A stretch of DNA of 64,000 nucleotides from Mantis religiosa (GCA_030765055.1 CM060953.1:102714992-102778991); one strand, 5' to 3'; shown: positions 1-10,487, counted from the stretch's first letter. Translations and numbers: made by a program. The notes: generated from the letters alone by a model not told the origin.

Positions 1-496
1 TTGGTGCATATCACAGTTGCAAAGCAGGAAGGGGCTGGAGCCAAAAAATCTTGTTTACACAGTAAAGCACGGTGGAGGATCCGTCCTTCTCTGGGGTTGC
101 ATAAGCGCACCAGGTGTTGGCAATATGCATGTTATCGAGGGAATAATGGATCACAGGAAGTACATGGTCATTCTTAAGCAGGATTTGCATACCGTGTGGA
201 GAAAATGGGCCTGCAAGAAGGCTGGATGTTTATACATACTACGCCTATTACAGGACTGTGGATATTATACATTGTTCCAAAACAGCTACATATCCTTCCC
301 CAATCTCCAGATATTAATCCTATCGAATAAGTGTAGAGTATCCAGGGGAAGATGTAAGAAAAAGGGCAATTTCCAACAAAAAAGCATTGGAAGAATGGAA
401 CCGAATACCAAAGGTACAGCTAAAAAAACGTGTATACTCCTTACCAAGAAGACTAGAGGCTATAATTAAAGCTAAGGAGTACCCAAAAAGTACTGA
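1..496 (+). pseudogene. Tc1-like transposase, C-terminal remnant
   Basis: The reading frame from about position 17 shows the Tc1-family block VKHGGGSV..WGC and then a GIMD..KY..ILK-like segment, typical of the middle of the DDE catalytic domain. After about 195 the expected QDNDPKHT-type segment with the second acid is unrecognisable. A further frame shows SPDINPIE, the block holding the last catalytic acid (E). The tail resembles the usual C-terminus (PRR..AIIKAK) and stops near 494. At least two frame changes and a deletion are needed, so this is a dead relic. The N-terminal DNA-binding half lies outside the window. The 3' terminal repeat follows at 727-759, consistent with plus orientation. 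Confidence 0.8.
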
Positions 497-726
497 ATAA
501 CGACAATTTTGTGGTACTGTGTATTGTTTTTGTGAGTGTATGATTACTTTTTGTGGCTGAAAAATTGGCAAATTAATTTTATTTTTATAGAAGTGACATT
601 TAATTTGTACATTGTTGGTATTTTCATATAAAATGTAAATTATTTTGAGGATGCCTTCTTTTGAGTCAGTAAATTTTAATTTATTATTTAAATACTCTCA
701 ATAATGTTCATTTTCCTTAAAGTTTT

Positions 727-759
727 AGGGGTGTACGAATACTTTCTGTGCTGACTGTA
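727..759 (+). repeat. Tc1-type right terminal inverted repeat
   Basis: The stretch ending in GGGTGTACGAATACTTTC...CTGACTGTA next to a TA dinucleotide has the form of a Tc1-family terminus, and it sits about 230 bp after the transposase stop. The partner repeat is outside the window. Confidence 0.6.
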
Positions 760-1258
760 TATAACTGTAGATAGATAGATAATTTATTCATCTTGTAAAT
801 CATACATTGTACATGAGTATTATGATATAAGATATGTCAAATTGTGAATTTACAGTGCAATTAACTATACTTGTAAATTCACATGTCACATCCAATAAGG
901 ACAAGCCAGTGTTTGTACAAAATAATGTTTTATAACGATATCTCAAGAATTTTATAATATTCACAATTCAGAAATGTAACAATATTATAAACTTTCCATA
1001 AATTCACTAACAGAATAAAAACAGTGATCCAGCAAGTAAGCCAAAACTGACTTTTTAAATGCTGAAAAATTACAAGTGGTTTTATTGGCTATAGGCAGTT
1101 TATTAAAAAAAAGTGATTCCTAGGTTTATTAAACTGTTTTGATGAGCTCTTGTGTTACTTCATTCTCTGTCTGGTATTATGATTATGCATTAAAGGTACA
1201 GTGGCCATTTCCTTTCATTAAATTTGTCTTTGTAAATTTTAAAATTTCAAAAATAATA

Positions 1259-1934
1259 TGAGGGCCGTTCAGAAAGTAACCTCCGGTTGATTGCAAAAAA
1301 TTCACCAAGTTAAATAAAAATATTTTAATATATACATCTTACAACTACATCTTTGCACTATTTTTCTACATAGTCTCCATAACGATTGAGGCACTTATCG
1401 TATCTGTTCACAAGCGTTGAAATTCCTTCTGCATAAAAATCACCCGCTTGTGCCTGGAGCCAGCCTGTGACCGCATCTTTGAGCTCTTCGTCGTCATCAA
1501 ACCGCTGGGACCCGAGCCATGTCTTCATATGCATGAAGAGGTAATAATCGCTTGGTGCCAGATCTGGGCTGTAAGGTGGATGGTTGACAATGTCCCACTT
1601 GAAGGACTCAAGAAGGGCTGTTGTTCTGCGAGCAGAGTGAGGACGGGCGTTATGCAAAAAACCGATACCGGAAGTCATGATGAATAGCTGCTGCAGAATA
1701 TCCTTTGGCTGTAAAAAACCTTATAACAGCACGCACTTCACATTTGGCGGGGTTTTCTATTGCAGCACACATTTCAAACGGCCACAAACACTAAACTAGC
1801 GCAGATACGACGTTCACTCGACCACGGCTTGATGCCGAATGACCTGCTGAGTGCGTGAATGCACAGATGGCGTCGCTACTGCTCCCACTACCCGCACTGT
1901 GACCAATCGGAGGTTACTTTCTGAACGGCCCTCG
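1259..1934 (-). mobile_element. Internally deleted mariner element
   Basis: Terminal inverted repeats of about 26 bp (GAGGGCCGTTCAGAAAG...) open at 1259 and close at 1934, flanked by TA at 1257-1258 and 1935-1936. At 676 bp it is about half the usual 1.3 kb of a mariner. It carries only the first about 35 codons and the last about 106 codons of the transposase, reading on the minus strand. It sits inside LINE-J1 and so is younger than that LINE. Confidence 0.9.
1358..1772 (-). pseudogene. Mariner transposase, N- and C-terminal ends fused by deletion
   Basis: From the ATG at 1772 the minus strand reads MCAAIENPAKCEVRAVIRF and a short helix-turn-helix start, then breaks at about 1655-1680. The C-terminal part continues in another frame with HNARPHSAR, YSPDLAPSDYYLF and a GDYVEK terminus. 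The family normally has LHDNARPH, where D is the second catalytic acid; here that D is absent, although the last acid in APSD remains. The middle of the catalytic domain is gone. It cannot encode an active transposase but could be mobilised in trans through its intact ends. Confidence 0.85.
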
Positions 1935-1936
1935 TA

Positions 1937-2650
1937 CATGGGAGAGTTAAGATTTTAAGTTTTTTAAATAATGGTCTGCATGTAGATGTTGATTTAACTC
2001 CTCAAGTATTCTTAGAATCTGTTTTTGCATTATGAATAATGATTTACAATGTGGTGAGTTACCCCTTAATGTTATGCCATATTTTAAAATGGAGTGAGTA
2101 CATGCAAAATACACACTTCTGAGAGTTTTTATGTTAACTATGTGTACCAGTTGTCTGAAATTATAAGAAATTGTACTCAGTTTTTAATTAGATGATCAAC
2201 ATGTGTCTCCCACTTTAGGTTACTCTGTATCCAAAGACCAAGAAATTTAGTTGTATTTACATACTTAATTATTTGATTATTACATATTAATTGTGATTGT
2301 ACAGGAGACTTATTCTGAGAAAACTGAAAATGAATTACATGTGTCTTATCCAACTTTACAATTAAATTATTATTGCTGAACCATTTAGAAATATTACTGA
2401 ACATTCTGCTCGATAAATTTTGTAGCTCTTCAAGTGCATTGCTTTCAATTAATATATTTGTGTCGTCAGCATATTGAACTATTGTTTTAGCTGTAATATT
2501 TGACTGTAAATCATTTACAAACAATAAGAAAAGAATAGGACCCAAAATAGAACCTTGGGGTACACCAAACTTATATTTTGTGTCTGATCGTTATTCTTTA
2601 ATGCAATCTTTTTCTGTATGTGAAATTTCTACTATTTGCTACTATATTTG
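1937..2650 (-). pseudogene. LINE-J1 reverse transcriptase fragment
   Basis: The 122-codon stretch at 2177-2545 carries the RT palm: GPILFLLFVNDL followed by QYADDTN, the catalytic YxDD box. The thumb region follows (TKFLGLWI...LKWETHVDHL) and continues in a shifted frame to about 1960 with a LRSVYFACTHSILKYG-type segment typical of Jockey-superfamily ORF2. Upstream of 2545 the frame shows GVPQGSILGP but contains a stop. Reverse transcription of element RNA at the target site would be its ancestral role. It is non-functional here because of stops, frameshifts and the missing endonuclease. Confidence 0.75.
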
Positions 2651-2658
2651 TAGTGTAT

Positions 2659-2870
2659 TGTCACCCTGGTGGTAGGCTCGCGAAGCCGATGAAAAATGAT
2701 GGCCAATCGTTACCGGTAGCGACGGACAGTTGAATGTAGTTTTTGTGAAAATAAACAGTTTAAGGTTAGCAAGCAAACTGTAATGTTGAACAGTGTATTT
2801 CGAGGAGAATAAAGTGTAGTTTTTGTGTTTTGTACCTCGTTTTATCATTTCACGAACCCACAAAGTCACA
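2659..2870 (+). repeat. Gyp-A 5' LTR
   Basis: A 212-bp repeat starting TGTC and ending CACA, matching 4847-5058 at all but one position. It contains an AATAAA at about 2810 that could serve in RNA processing. A GTAT duplication precedes it. Confidence 0.92.
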
Positions 2871-2872
2871 AC

Positions 2873-2891
2873 TGGTGTCAGGAAGCGGGAT
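2873..2891 (+). other. Gyp-A primer-binding site (tRNA-Leu type)
   Basis: TGGTGTCAGGAAGCGGGAT begins 2 bp after the LTR. It resembles the complement of the 3' end of animal tRNA-Leu (…TCCCACTTCTGACACCA). The tRNA assignment is from memory of the family and was not searched. Confidence 0.65.
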
Positions 2892-2910
2892 AACAACATC
2901 ACGAAACATT

Positions 2911-4109
2911 ATGGCCATTGAATCGGCATTGGAAATGCTTTTGCAGAAGATGAACGAATTAACAGCGAAGTCGGAAGCGGCAAATAACAACTTGGCCGCG
3001 AAGATGAACGAGTTAACAACAAAAACAGAAGCGGCAAATAACAACCTGGCCGCAGAGTTGAAAGAAATAAAGACCGAATTGACCACAGAAATGAAGGCAG
3101 CGAACGACAGTATGGCCACGGAAATGAAGGAGGCGAACGAGGTCCTCGCCGCCAAATTTGAGGAACAGTTGGCCGGCGTGAGGGATGACGTGACGGAGCT
3201 GGGCAAGCGGATGGGCCAAGTGGACGAGCGCGTCGAGGACCTGGCGAACCGCTTCAATAACCTAGAGGAAAACGCCGACAATAACGTCAAGTCCCTGAAC
3301 GCCATGGTTGAAGACGACGAAGACCTCGCGAACCGCATAAACAACCTGGAGGGAAAGGCCGACAGCAGCGTCAAGTCCCTGAACGCCATGGTGGAGGACG
3401 TCGTCGGCAAGAGACTGAAGGATTTGAAGGCTGACGCACCGGGACGCGACACAACATCGGCGCGCGTCAAACCTCCGAAATATGACGGCGCGTCAACGTT
3501 CGAGGTCTTCCGCCGCCAGTTCGACACAGTGGCCAAGCACAACAGATGGTCACCGGAGGAGGAGGCCACACAGTTAATAGCCAGCCTCCAGGGACGGGCC
3601 GCGGAAATCCTAAACGCGGTCAGACAACGGCGGCGCCCAAGGACATCTGGGAGGCCCTGGAGAATCGTTTCGGGAACTACCGCTTAGCCGCAGCGTACCG
3701 CAGCCAACTAAAGGCAAGGTCACAGCAGCCGGTGGAGACGCTGCAGGAGTTAGCCATAGCGATTGAGCAGCTAGCTAGCAAGGCCTTGGTTGACCTGCCA
3801 CTGGAGTTCGTATCCCGGGAAGCCGCCTACAATTTTGTCGACGGGGTACGGGACACGGAGATTCGTCAGCGCCTAATGCTCGGCGATTATAAAACCATCC
3901 ACGAGGCGCTGACAGCGGCATTAAGGATGGAGGCGGCCAAGGTAGCATCTTTCCCGACGTCGAGAACGAGGAGTGTCCGCTACGCCGGAGACAGAAGACC
4001 AGCTGTGGGACGCCGGCGAACACCTAGTGGCCTGTGTTGGGGGTGTGGACAGCCCGGACACCTGCGGAGAGACTGCCCACACCAGGAAGAGCAGCCGGAA
4101 AACGAGTAA
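2911..4109 (+). pseudogene. Gyp-A gag polyprotein, one frameshift
   Basis: Starts at the ATG at 2911 (MAIESALEMLLQ). Residues 1 to about 160 are a long coiled coil of repeated MKAANDxxATEMK-like heptads. The capsid-like part contains VFRRQFDTVAKHNRW and SLQGRAAEILNAV. At about 3625 one base appears lost and the product continues in the next frame (QTTAAPKDIWEALENRF) to a CCHC zinc knuckle, CWGCGQPGHLRRDCP, at about 4032-4078, ending at 4109. The product would package element RNA in cytoplasmic particles. An internal 20-residue block (..NNLExKADxxVKSLNAMVED) is present twice, as it is in Gyp-F. Confidence 0.88.
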
Positions 4110-4149
4110 AGGCCGTCGTGGAGAGGGGGCCCGTCGGCGCCATTACCAC

Positions 4150-4729
4150 CATCCCCTCGAGTGACACTGCGCGCCGTCAGCCGGCGTATGGATGACAGCC
4201 TCATCGCGGACGGTTGGGTAAGAGGAAAGCCGTGCCGCGTGCTGGTGGACACCGGGCGGCCGTGACCATCATCAGACCTGATGTGGCGAAGGGTTTGCCG
4301 ACGAGGAAACCGAGCCGACCATACGAGCTTGTGACGGCATCGGGCGACACCATGCCTGTGGAGAAGGAGGCCCTGCTGGAGCTGAACTTGGGATGGAGTG
4401 CCGTGCGTCTGTGGGTGTTCGTCGCGAAGGTGGCTGAGGAGGTGATCCTGGGACTGGATGCCCTCAGGAGCCACGAGGTGACGGTCGACGTCGGCAGGAA
4501 GGTCCTGAGGCTCAACGGAGAAGAGGTTATACTCCTTCAACTAGAAGAGCGCCTTGGAATTTGCAGGGTCGTCTTGGACGAAGACGTGGTTGTCCCCGCG
4601 AGGAGCGAGGTGGTGGTGACGGCGCGACTGGAAGGCCAGAGAACCAGCAACATGATGCTGGACCAGAAGTCGCCTGTACACGGACTGTGTGTAGCCAGGG
4701 CATTGCTGCCGTGTGATGAGGAGGATTAA
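4150..4729 (+). pseudogene. Gyp-A aspartic protease and linker, frameshifted
   Basis: MDDSLIADGW followed by RVLVDTG at about 4245 is the aspartyl protease active site. One base appears missing right after it (the other copies read DTGAAVT), moving the rest (IIRPDV...) into another frame that stays open to 4729. The latter part has an ILGLDAL...HEVTVDVGRKVLRLNGEE segment. At the stop near 4729 the RT region of the other copies is missing. Without the frameshift it would process gag and pol. Confidence 0.82.
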
Positions 4730-4846
4730 CGACGTGGTCTACTGCATCCACAAGATGCCCCGAGGAAAGATGTTGGTGGTACACCTGGATCGAATGGCCC
4801 GCTACGAAGGCGCTGTTCGGGATGACCAGCCTTGAGGAGGGAGCAG
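4724..4846 (+). pseudogene. Gyp-A integrase C-terminal tail and polypurine tract
   Basis: After the deletion junction the frame reads RINDVVYCIHKMPRGKM and then HLDRMARYEGAV, the tail of integrase also seen in the other copies. A purine run GAGGAGGGAGCAG (4834-4846) abuts the 3' LTR and is the plus-strand primer. Only this last fragment of pol is retained. Confidence 0.8.
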
Positions 4847-5058
4847 TGTCACCCTGGTGGTAGGCTCGCGAAGCCGATGAAAAATGATGGCCGATCGTTA
4901 CCGGTAGCGACGGACAGTTGAATGTAGTTTTTGTGAAAATAAACAGTTTAAGGTTAGCAAGCAAACTGTAATGTTGAACAGTGTATTTCGAGGAGAATAA
5001 AGTGTAGTTTTTGTGTTTTGTACCTCGTTTTATCATTTCACGAACCCACAAAGTCACA
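4847..5058 (+). repeat. Gyp-A 3' LTR
   Basis: 212 bp, nearly identical to 2659-2870, followed by the GTAT target duplication at 5059-5062. Confidence 0.92.
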
Positions 5059-5062
5059 GTAT

Positions 5063-6060
5063 AAAGTGTATTCTTTTAGTCTTGTGCTTAATATATCGTA
5101 TTTTAATGGTTATATTTGATACATTCTGAAGTTTGTGTTTTATATAGGCCTTATAGGTGTATTACTTATGTTGTATTTATTTTGGGTTCTAATAGTATGT
5201 TGAATTCTTAAAAGATCTTTTGGAATTTGTGAAATGTCTAGGGGTGTAAGTGAACTTCTTAAATTTAGGTTATACTTATTTTGTAGTTATTTCTTTGAGC
5301 TGCTTCTTGAGCTTTGAATTTTTTTTGTCAACTGGCAAATCATAATATAGAACAAATGCTTAAGTTGTGAAATTGGTGCATAACTGTGGAACTGATCTTA
5401 TATGAGAAAATATATGTCAAAGGATCTGAGCATTGAATTATAAGCTATGAAATTCCAGCTGACAATAGTTCAATCGGTCAATTCATCAACCCTATACCAA
5501 ATGATAATACAGACATCCAACAAAGAAAAAGATCAAGGAATCACCCATAAGGTGAGCAGCAGATGAGAATGGGGAAAATAGGTCCTTGAAATATGTCCAG
5601 CCAATAATTTGTTAAGTAGAGCAATATGATTCCCTAATGTTGAATTGTTTCCCATAATTTAAGCATTTGTTTCACTTTATGCAAGTTCCAGTGTTTTTAA
5701 GTTTAAACTTAGTTCAGTTGAAACATAATGCACATGTCATGTTTAACTATATCAAGCGACTTAACTACCGGCACTTGGATTTGTAAGCAAAAATTACAAT
5801 ATTTATGAAATTCAGCTTTTGGTGTATCTTCAATTAACTTAAATAGCTTAACCAATACTAAGCAAACCTAACAAAACCTTTGCCTAATGACAGGCTATAA
5901 TATTATGGAAGGGAGTGAGTTTAATTTTTAAAACTAGAAGGTTAAATGCTAATATTTTTATGGACAAATTGTTTCAAAATGACCACATTTTGGGTTACTC
6001 AAATAAAAGTGTGATTTGCAAGAACTGCATGCTGCAAAATAATGTAAAACAAGTTTTTTG
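5063..6060. other. Unassigned AT-rich DNA
   Basis: No open frame over about 60 codons and no recognised element. The first bases may be the continuation of LINE-J1 beyond the Gyp-A insertion, but the 5' limit is not visible. An A-run lies at about 6061-6077. Confidence 0.5.
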
Positions 6061-6094
6061 AAAAAAAAAAAAAAAATAATAATAATTAAAATAA

Positions 6095-6235
6095 AATTAA
6101 ATTTAAAGGGAGTCAATTAATGACACTAAACAACAACTAAAAGTAAGTGTTGTTTAGTGTCATTAATCGACTCCCTTTAAATTTAATTTATTATAACAAC
6201 ACTGTTTTCAACACTTCCAAGAAAGGAATTGTAAA
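6095..6235. repeat. PLE terminal palindrome fragment
   Basis: Arms of about 40 bp at 6095-6134 and 6149-6188 are inverted copies of a block containing GGGAGTC.ATTAATGACACTAAACAAC, around a short A-rich loop. The block recurs at 15293, 15369, 35104 and 36046, where it lies beside PLE coding sequence. Just right of the palindrome the minus strand reads FLEVLKTVL, the same peptide seen in the PLE copy near 35070. It is a small relic of a Penelope-like element terminus. Confidence 0.7.
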
Positions 6236-6479
6236 AATAAAATTGTTTTTTCAAACTGCAGAATACTTCCAATTTTTCAAAAAATTGCTTTCTTTTGCAA
6301 ATGTTTGCCTTTTATCGTTCTACGTATTTTCTCAAAAAAGCCATTCATTTTCTTTTTTTTTTTTTTTTTCTGTGACTATGCACAGAAAACATAGTTTCAG
6401 AGCCATCACTTAGCAACCAGCTCTTTAAAGTTTTGACTGTGTAACGGAAATGTTGTTGTTGTTGTTGTTTTCAAATACT

Positions 6480-7117
6480 AGGCTTTGGCAATGAAGCCAT
6501 TGTTAACGGAAATGTTACATACATGTAGGAAAGGAAGGGATGTAGCGATTCTGCAACAAAAGATGCTGTTACTGCATCCTGTCCTTGGGGTTGGTGCCGA
6601 TGTTCCAATTCTTGTAGTCATTTTAATCTGAGCTTTTTCTTAGATCCAGTTTTCATCTATTGAGGAAATAATTCCATTTTTCATTTTAAATTAATATAAT
6701 CTAAATTTTTTTAATTTTGGTAACAAATTTTCAAAATACATTGTAACTTTCATTGCTATAACCACAAAACAGACTTCTTTTTCATTGGTCCGTGTCAACA
6801 TATTACGTAATATCATTTTTGTAACCACCAATACTAACACATTACATCATATCATATATACATATTGCATCATATCATATACACATTGTATCATATCATG
6901 ATCCATTGAATTTCAGACTTTCATTTCTTATGCATATTAACTTTTCCATATCAATCCTTAAACCACCATTAAACAGATTTAAATATTTTCAACTCTTGGG
7001 GCTTAAACCGAAACAATTATTACAACTGTCACTTAACGCCTACTGTATTCGTTGTCTATAATGAAGTATATAAAAAGACAATTTATGTAATGTAAATATT
7101 TATCTTCCTTTTTTGTT
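6480..7117. repeat. Unclassified interspersed repeat, family X, copy 1
   Basis: This AT-rich, non-coding block recurs in part at 9171-9860 (its first half, from ACGGAAATGTTACATAC through the segment with CACCAATACTAA) and at 14540-14837 (its second half, from TCATATCATATACACATTG to the TTTGTTGTTG end). The copies differ by scattered substitutions, so it is a dispersed family. No ends or coding capacity identify the class. A (GTT)n run precedes it at about 6450-6470. Confidence 0.7.
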
Positions 7118-7152
7118 GTTGTAATTTACGTCCTCCAATTTTAAGTCATATC
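7117..7152 (-). repeat. SINE-A 3' end fragment
   Basis: The about 36 bp reading TAATTTACGTCCTCCAAT...AAGTCATATCGGAC is the reverse complement of the SINE-A 3' end at 21047-21080. It directly continues family X, as it also does at 14838. Confidence 0.65.
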
Positions 7153-7763
7153 GGACATTGATTTATTATTACTACCATTTGTAGGTTGTGACTCTTGTCT
7201 ATTTGTTCTCGCTCAACGTGTGTGTTATGGTTATCCTGACCTGAAGTTGTCAGCATTGAGGTTACGTGCGTCAAATTCTGATAATAACTCTATCATGTCA
7301 GAAAAGTCTATAGATTTAGCCACAATTAAATGATTCTTGATGTGAGGTGGATAATGGCATATCAACATATTAACAATTTCTGTTTCTGAAATTTTTGGAT
7401 TGATGAGTTTGCTTTTATTTGCAAGTTTTAAGAAATAGTCATGAAAATCCCTTTTCTAAATTTAATTCTACCAGTTACCAATTAGACTTTCATTCTTCTT
7501 TGTCTTTCAGGTCCCCAAAATCGGTTTATGAACAAATTTCTGAACATGCTGTGTAACACTAAATTTAATCTGAGCGATTCAAGCGTATTTTTTTTAAACA
7601 ACGTTTGACTCTAAATTCGTTTGGAATCCTTTTTATTTTAAAATATTCTTCCAGTTCTCTAAGGAATACTTTGGGATTACCTCCTGATTCTTCATCGAAA
7701 GTTGGTGAACTTATATCATGAAGCAAATAATTTGTACAATTTGTGTGACCTTGACTGTGTGCG

Positions 7764-7788
7764 TGCATGCATGCATGCATGCATGCAT
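7764..7788. repeat. (GCAT)n microsatellite
   Basis: About six units of GCAT inside the decayed gag. Confidence 0.9.
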
Positions 7789-8196
7789 GACAATTTACAT
7801 CAATATCTGGGATCAATGATTCACCATCCTCACTTTCCAAATTACTCTCAGCATTATTTGGAATATTACTGGAATTACAATGTAAGTCAATGTGAGTACA
7901 TTTTTATATTTAATTACACTCTGGTTTTCACTGAGTTTATTGGCCAGTAATGCAACTACATCTTGGGTTAGTTTCCAATATTCTCTCTTTCTTTATCAAA
8001 ATTTTGCTGCACAAGTTTTATTTGTGAAATTACTTCTCCATTAAATTTGTTAATTTCATCCCGTTATGATTGCATCTCAGTACCAATTACATGTATATCA
8101 TTCTTAATGCTGTTCACCTACTATGTAATATTGCTTTGCATATTTACTGTTTCCTCACGGATTTTTCTTGAATAATACTACCTCATTCATATCTTG

Positions 8197-8254
8197 CTCG
8201 CCTGCGGTGCCGTATGTAGTAAAAGCGGGCGTTAAACATTACACATTTCTTTTT
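8197..8254 (+). repeat. SINE-B, 5'-truncated copy
   Basis: The block CGCCTGCGGTGCCGTATGTA..AAAAGCGG.CGTTAAACA matches the last part of the full SINE-B at 13599-13851. It is flanked by an 11-bp duplication TTCATATCTTG (8186-8196 and 8255-8265), so this is a genuine truncated insertion and not a chance match. Confidence 0.8.
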
Positions 8255-9170
8255 TTCATATCTTGTTTTGTTTTATTTTATTTTCAAATTCCCCTATTTC
8301 TACTCTGCATTTCTATAATCTCATTTTGTTGTTTAATTACATTTAACTCCTGAACTACTTCACTTTTTATATCCCATAACCCATTTTCTTGTATTATCTT
8401 TATCTCCTGAAACATCTTCCTTAACTTAACAACTTCAATTTCATTTGATTCTATTTTCTGTGTTAATGATTTCATACCTTCTCTACTCTCTTTTCTGCCT
8501 TTCTCAATTTCCTGTTCTAGATTACATCTCAATTCTAACCTCAAATCATTTGCATTGTTTGCTAAATTTTGTCTTAAATTTTGTGTTATACTTAACCTCC
8601 ATAACACTCCTGAACATTCTTATTCAGTTTTGCTTCCAAAACGTTTGCACTTTGTGCTAATTCCTTTCTTAAATTTTGCATTCACTCCTGTTTCAAATAA
8701 TTTGAATTCTGTTCTAAATTTTGTGTTAATCTAGCCTCTAGACTGCTTGAATTATTACTCAGCTTCTGTTTCAAGTTATTAGAATTATGATTCATACCCT
8801 GTCTTAAACTATTCATTTCCTGCCTTATATCACTGATAAACTGTTTTAACATCTCCTTCATTAACTCATCTTTACCTATTCCTACTTCCCTCCTACTTGT
8901 TCCTACCTCATCACCAACTTGTCCTTCTACTCCTTCCCATTCATTTTCTACTTTTATTTCCTAGCTCTTTTCTACCATCCATTTTTGTAACTATTTTTTT
9001 TATTTCTAATAACATAAGTTCCTTTAAAGTACAATTTTATTGCTTTTCTTATTTATATTGTCAGTTTGTACTCACTCATCTTCTTTCTTCTCTCTTGATT
9101 CCAATTAGCTGTCCTCCACACTCAATTTTCTCCTCCCATGACGTGGTGTTCTCTTCTCTCATTCAAGCCC

Positions 9171-9860
9171 GGCTTTGGACGCCATATGGAACGGAAATGT
9201 TACATACACATAGTGAAGGTGGAGATGCTGCAATTCTGCGACAAAAGATGCTGTTGCTGTTTCCTGTCCTTGGGGATGGTATCAATGTTCCAAGTTTAGC
9301 AGTCATTTTAATCTGAGCTTTTGCTCAGATCTGGCATCTCAGGATGAACAGTTCCTTTAGATGTTATCCATGGCTGCTGCTCCAGTCATTGTATGAGAAA
9401 AGCTCTTTGAATTCAGGCATGGTCTCGAGCAAGGCAATTAACTTTTTATCTATTGAGGAAATAATTCAGTTTTTCTTTTTAAATTAATATAATTTAAATT
9501 TTTTATTTTTGAGCAACATGTTTACAAAATATGTCATAACATAGATATACAGTAAGCTTGATCAATGTAATTGAATTGCATTTCCACAGAAATTGTGAGT
9601 ATAGTTTATAATCTCTATACATTTTTTTCTACATGCTGTTCCGACTCAGAATTATATGTCTGTTCCCTTTAACATTACATAATCACAATATGCTATCTTT
9701 GCTAGCCACTTGTCCAAGATTATTGATTTTGCTCCTTTCGTTGTTATAACCACCAAACAAACTTACTTTTCACTGGTCCATATCAACACATTATGTGATA
9801 TCAATTTTGTAACCACCAATACTAATAACACATTACATATCATTAGGAGTAGTTATATTT
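9171..9860. repeat. Family X repeat, copy 2
   Basis: Resembles 6480-6850: GGCTTTGG..GCCAT, ACGGAAATGTTACATACA, AAAGATGCTGTT, CCTGTCCTTGGGG, TCTATTGAGGAAATAATTC and the TGGTCC.T.TCAACA..TTA segment in the same order. About 195 bp at 9540-9735 are not in copy 1. Open frames here are short and not conserved between the copies. Confidence 0.65.
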
Positions 9861-9914
9861 ATTATTTTGAAATGAGAAATTTAGCATTTTGATTTTTACA
9901 TTTAACCTTTATAC

Positions 9915-10346
9915 TGTGACTTTGTGGGTTTGTACAATTAAAAGTCTTGTTTTTCAGAAATTTAAAATGCTCTTGATTTCAGTAAAAAGATGCTTTGTAC
10001 TCCCCTTACAGCAGAAATGACATAACATACACAAACGCAGTCTTTAAGGTCATCTCTTTACTCCTGCCACACGTAAACAAACAAAAGCATGCACTGCGGT
10101 ACACTCACAATGTCCACACGGCTTCACACATACAATTAACAACTGCAGCTCGCTAACAACTAACTGACTAGCAGCTCTCACACTGCGAGCTTTTATACCT
10201 CCAAACATTGTTCCAGAAAGCCGCCGGCATTTCAAGGCCTTTCGCGGCGCAGCCAGAGAAAGATAGAACTGTCTCAGTTTCTCTCTCGGCAAGCGTACAG
10301 CGCTCACCCACACGCCGGCTAGCGGTACAACAATGCCTCGGTGACA
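9915..10346 (-). repeat. Gyp-B 3' LTR
   Basis: 432 bp, TGTGAC...GGTGACA as read on the plus strand. Matches 11895-12326 with scattered substitutions and small indels. It is followed by a pyrimidine run (CTCCTCCCTCCTC), the complement of the polypurine tract. Confidence 0.88.
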
Positions 10347-10487
10347 CTCCTCCCTCCTCAAGGCTAGTCGTCCCGAACAGCACCATCGTAACGGGCCAGA
10401 CGATCCAGATATACCATCAACATCTTTCCTCGGGGCAGCTTCTGGATACGGCAGATCACGTGGTTAATTCTCTTTACCACCCGGTAC
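10347..10487 (-). pseudogene. Gyp-B integrase C-terminal tail
   Basis: On the minus strand RVVKRINHVICRIQKLPRGK and LDRLARYDGAVRDD correspond to the integrase tail of the other copies, followed by the polypurine tract. It is separated from the integrase core by the 10488-11015 insertion. Confidence 0.8.

Larger units (their letters stand above)
766..2658 (-). mobile_element. Jockey-like LINE (LINE-J1), 5' part lost
   Basis: This non-LTR retrotransposon reads right to left. Its 3' end is an AATAAATT(ATCT)n tail at about 766-790, directly beside the Tc1 terminus. Its RT block (GVPQGSILGP, then YADDTN) lies at about 2440-2575. A mariner copy (1259-1934) interrupts it with a TA duplication, and Gyp-A enters at 2658/5059 with a GTAT duplication. 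Coding sequence resumes on the far side of the mariner: a HNHNTRQR-type motif and a FNKLP...FK.....LLDHCFYSV-type terminus precede the tail. The 5' limit beyond 5062 could not be fixed. Confidence 0.75.
2659..5058 (+). mobile_element. Gyp-A: young, internally deleted Gypsy LTR retrotransposon
   Basis: Two 212-bp LTRs (TGTCACC...AGTCACA) flank a 1976-bp interior and are themselves flanked by a GTAT duplication (2655-2658 and 5059-5062). By eye the LTRs differ at a single base (CCAATCG versus CCGATCG), which implies recent insertion. The interior has a PBS, gag, protease and then jumps to the last about 35 codons of integrase and a polypurine tract. Reverse transcriptase, RNase H and the integrase core are deleted, so it depended on another copy's enzymes. 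Confidence 0.9.
7560..8950 (-). pseudogene. Decayed LTR-retrotransposon gag (coiled coil + capsid-like)
   Basis: Read from 8950 leftwards, the minus strand has a long heptad-rich stretch (GKDELMKEMLKQFISDIRQ, then NLKQKL..., EARL..NLEQN) and a 107-residue open piece at 8284-8607 of the same character. The capsid start follows at about 7690 (PTFDEESGGNPKVFLRELEEYF), which resembles gag of Gypsy-type elements. Numerous stops and frameshifts break it, and a 58-bp SINE-B end is inserted at 8197-8254. It does not match the Gyp-A to Gyp-F lineage. No pol or LTR was found nearby. Confidence 0.6.

Noticed and set aside
2850..3569. 239-codon antisense frame across Gyp-A gag
   Set aside because: Complement of the heptad-repeat gag codons. 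Similar antisense frames appear opposite every gag copy.
7764..7788. Possible CRISPR-like or regulatory direct repeat
   Set aside because: Simple (GCAT)n microsatellite without spacers. No CRISPR array exists anywhere in the window.
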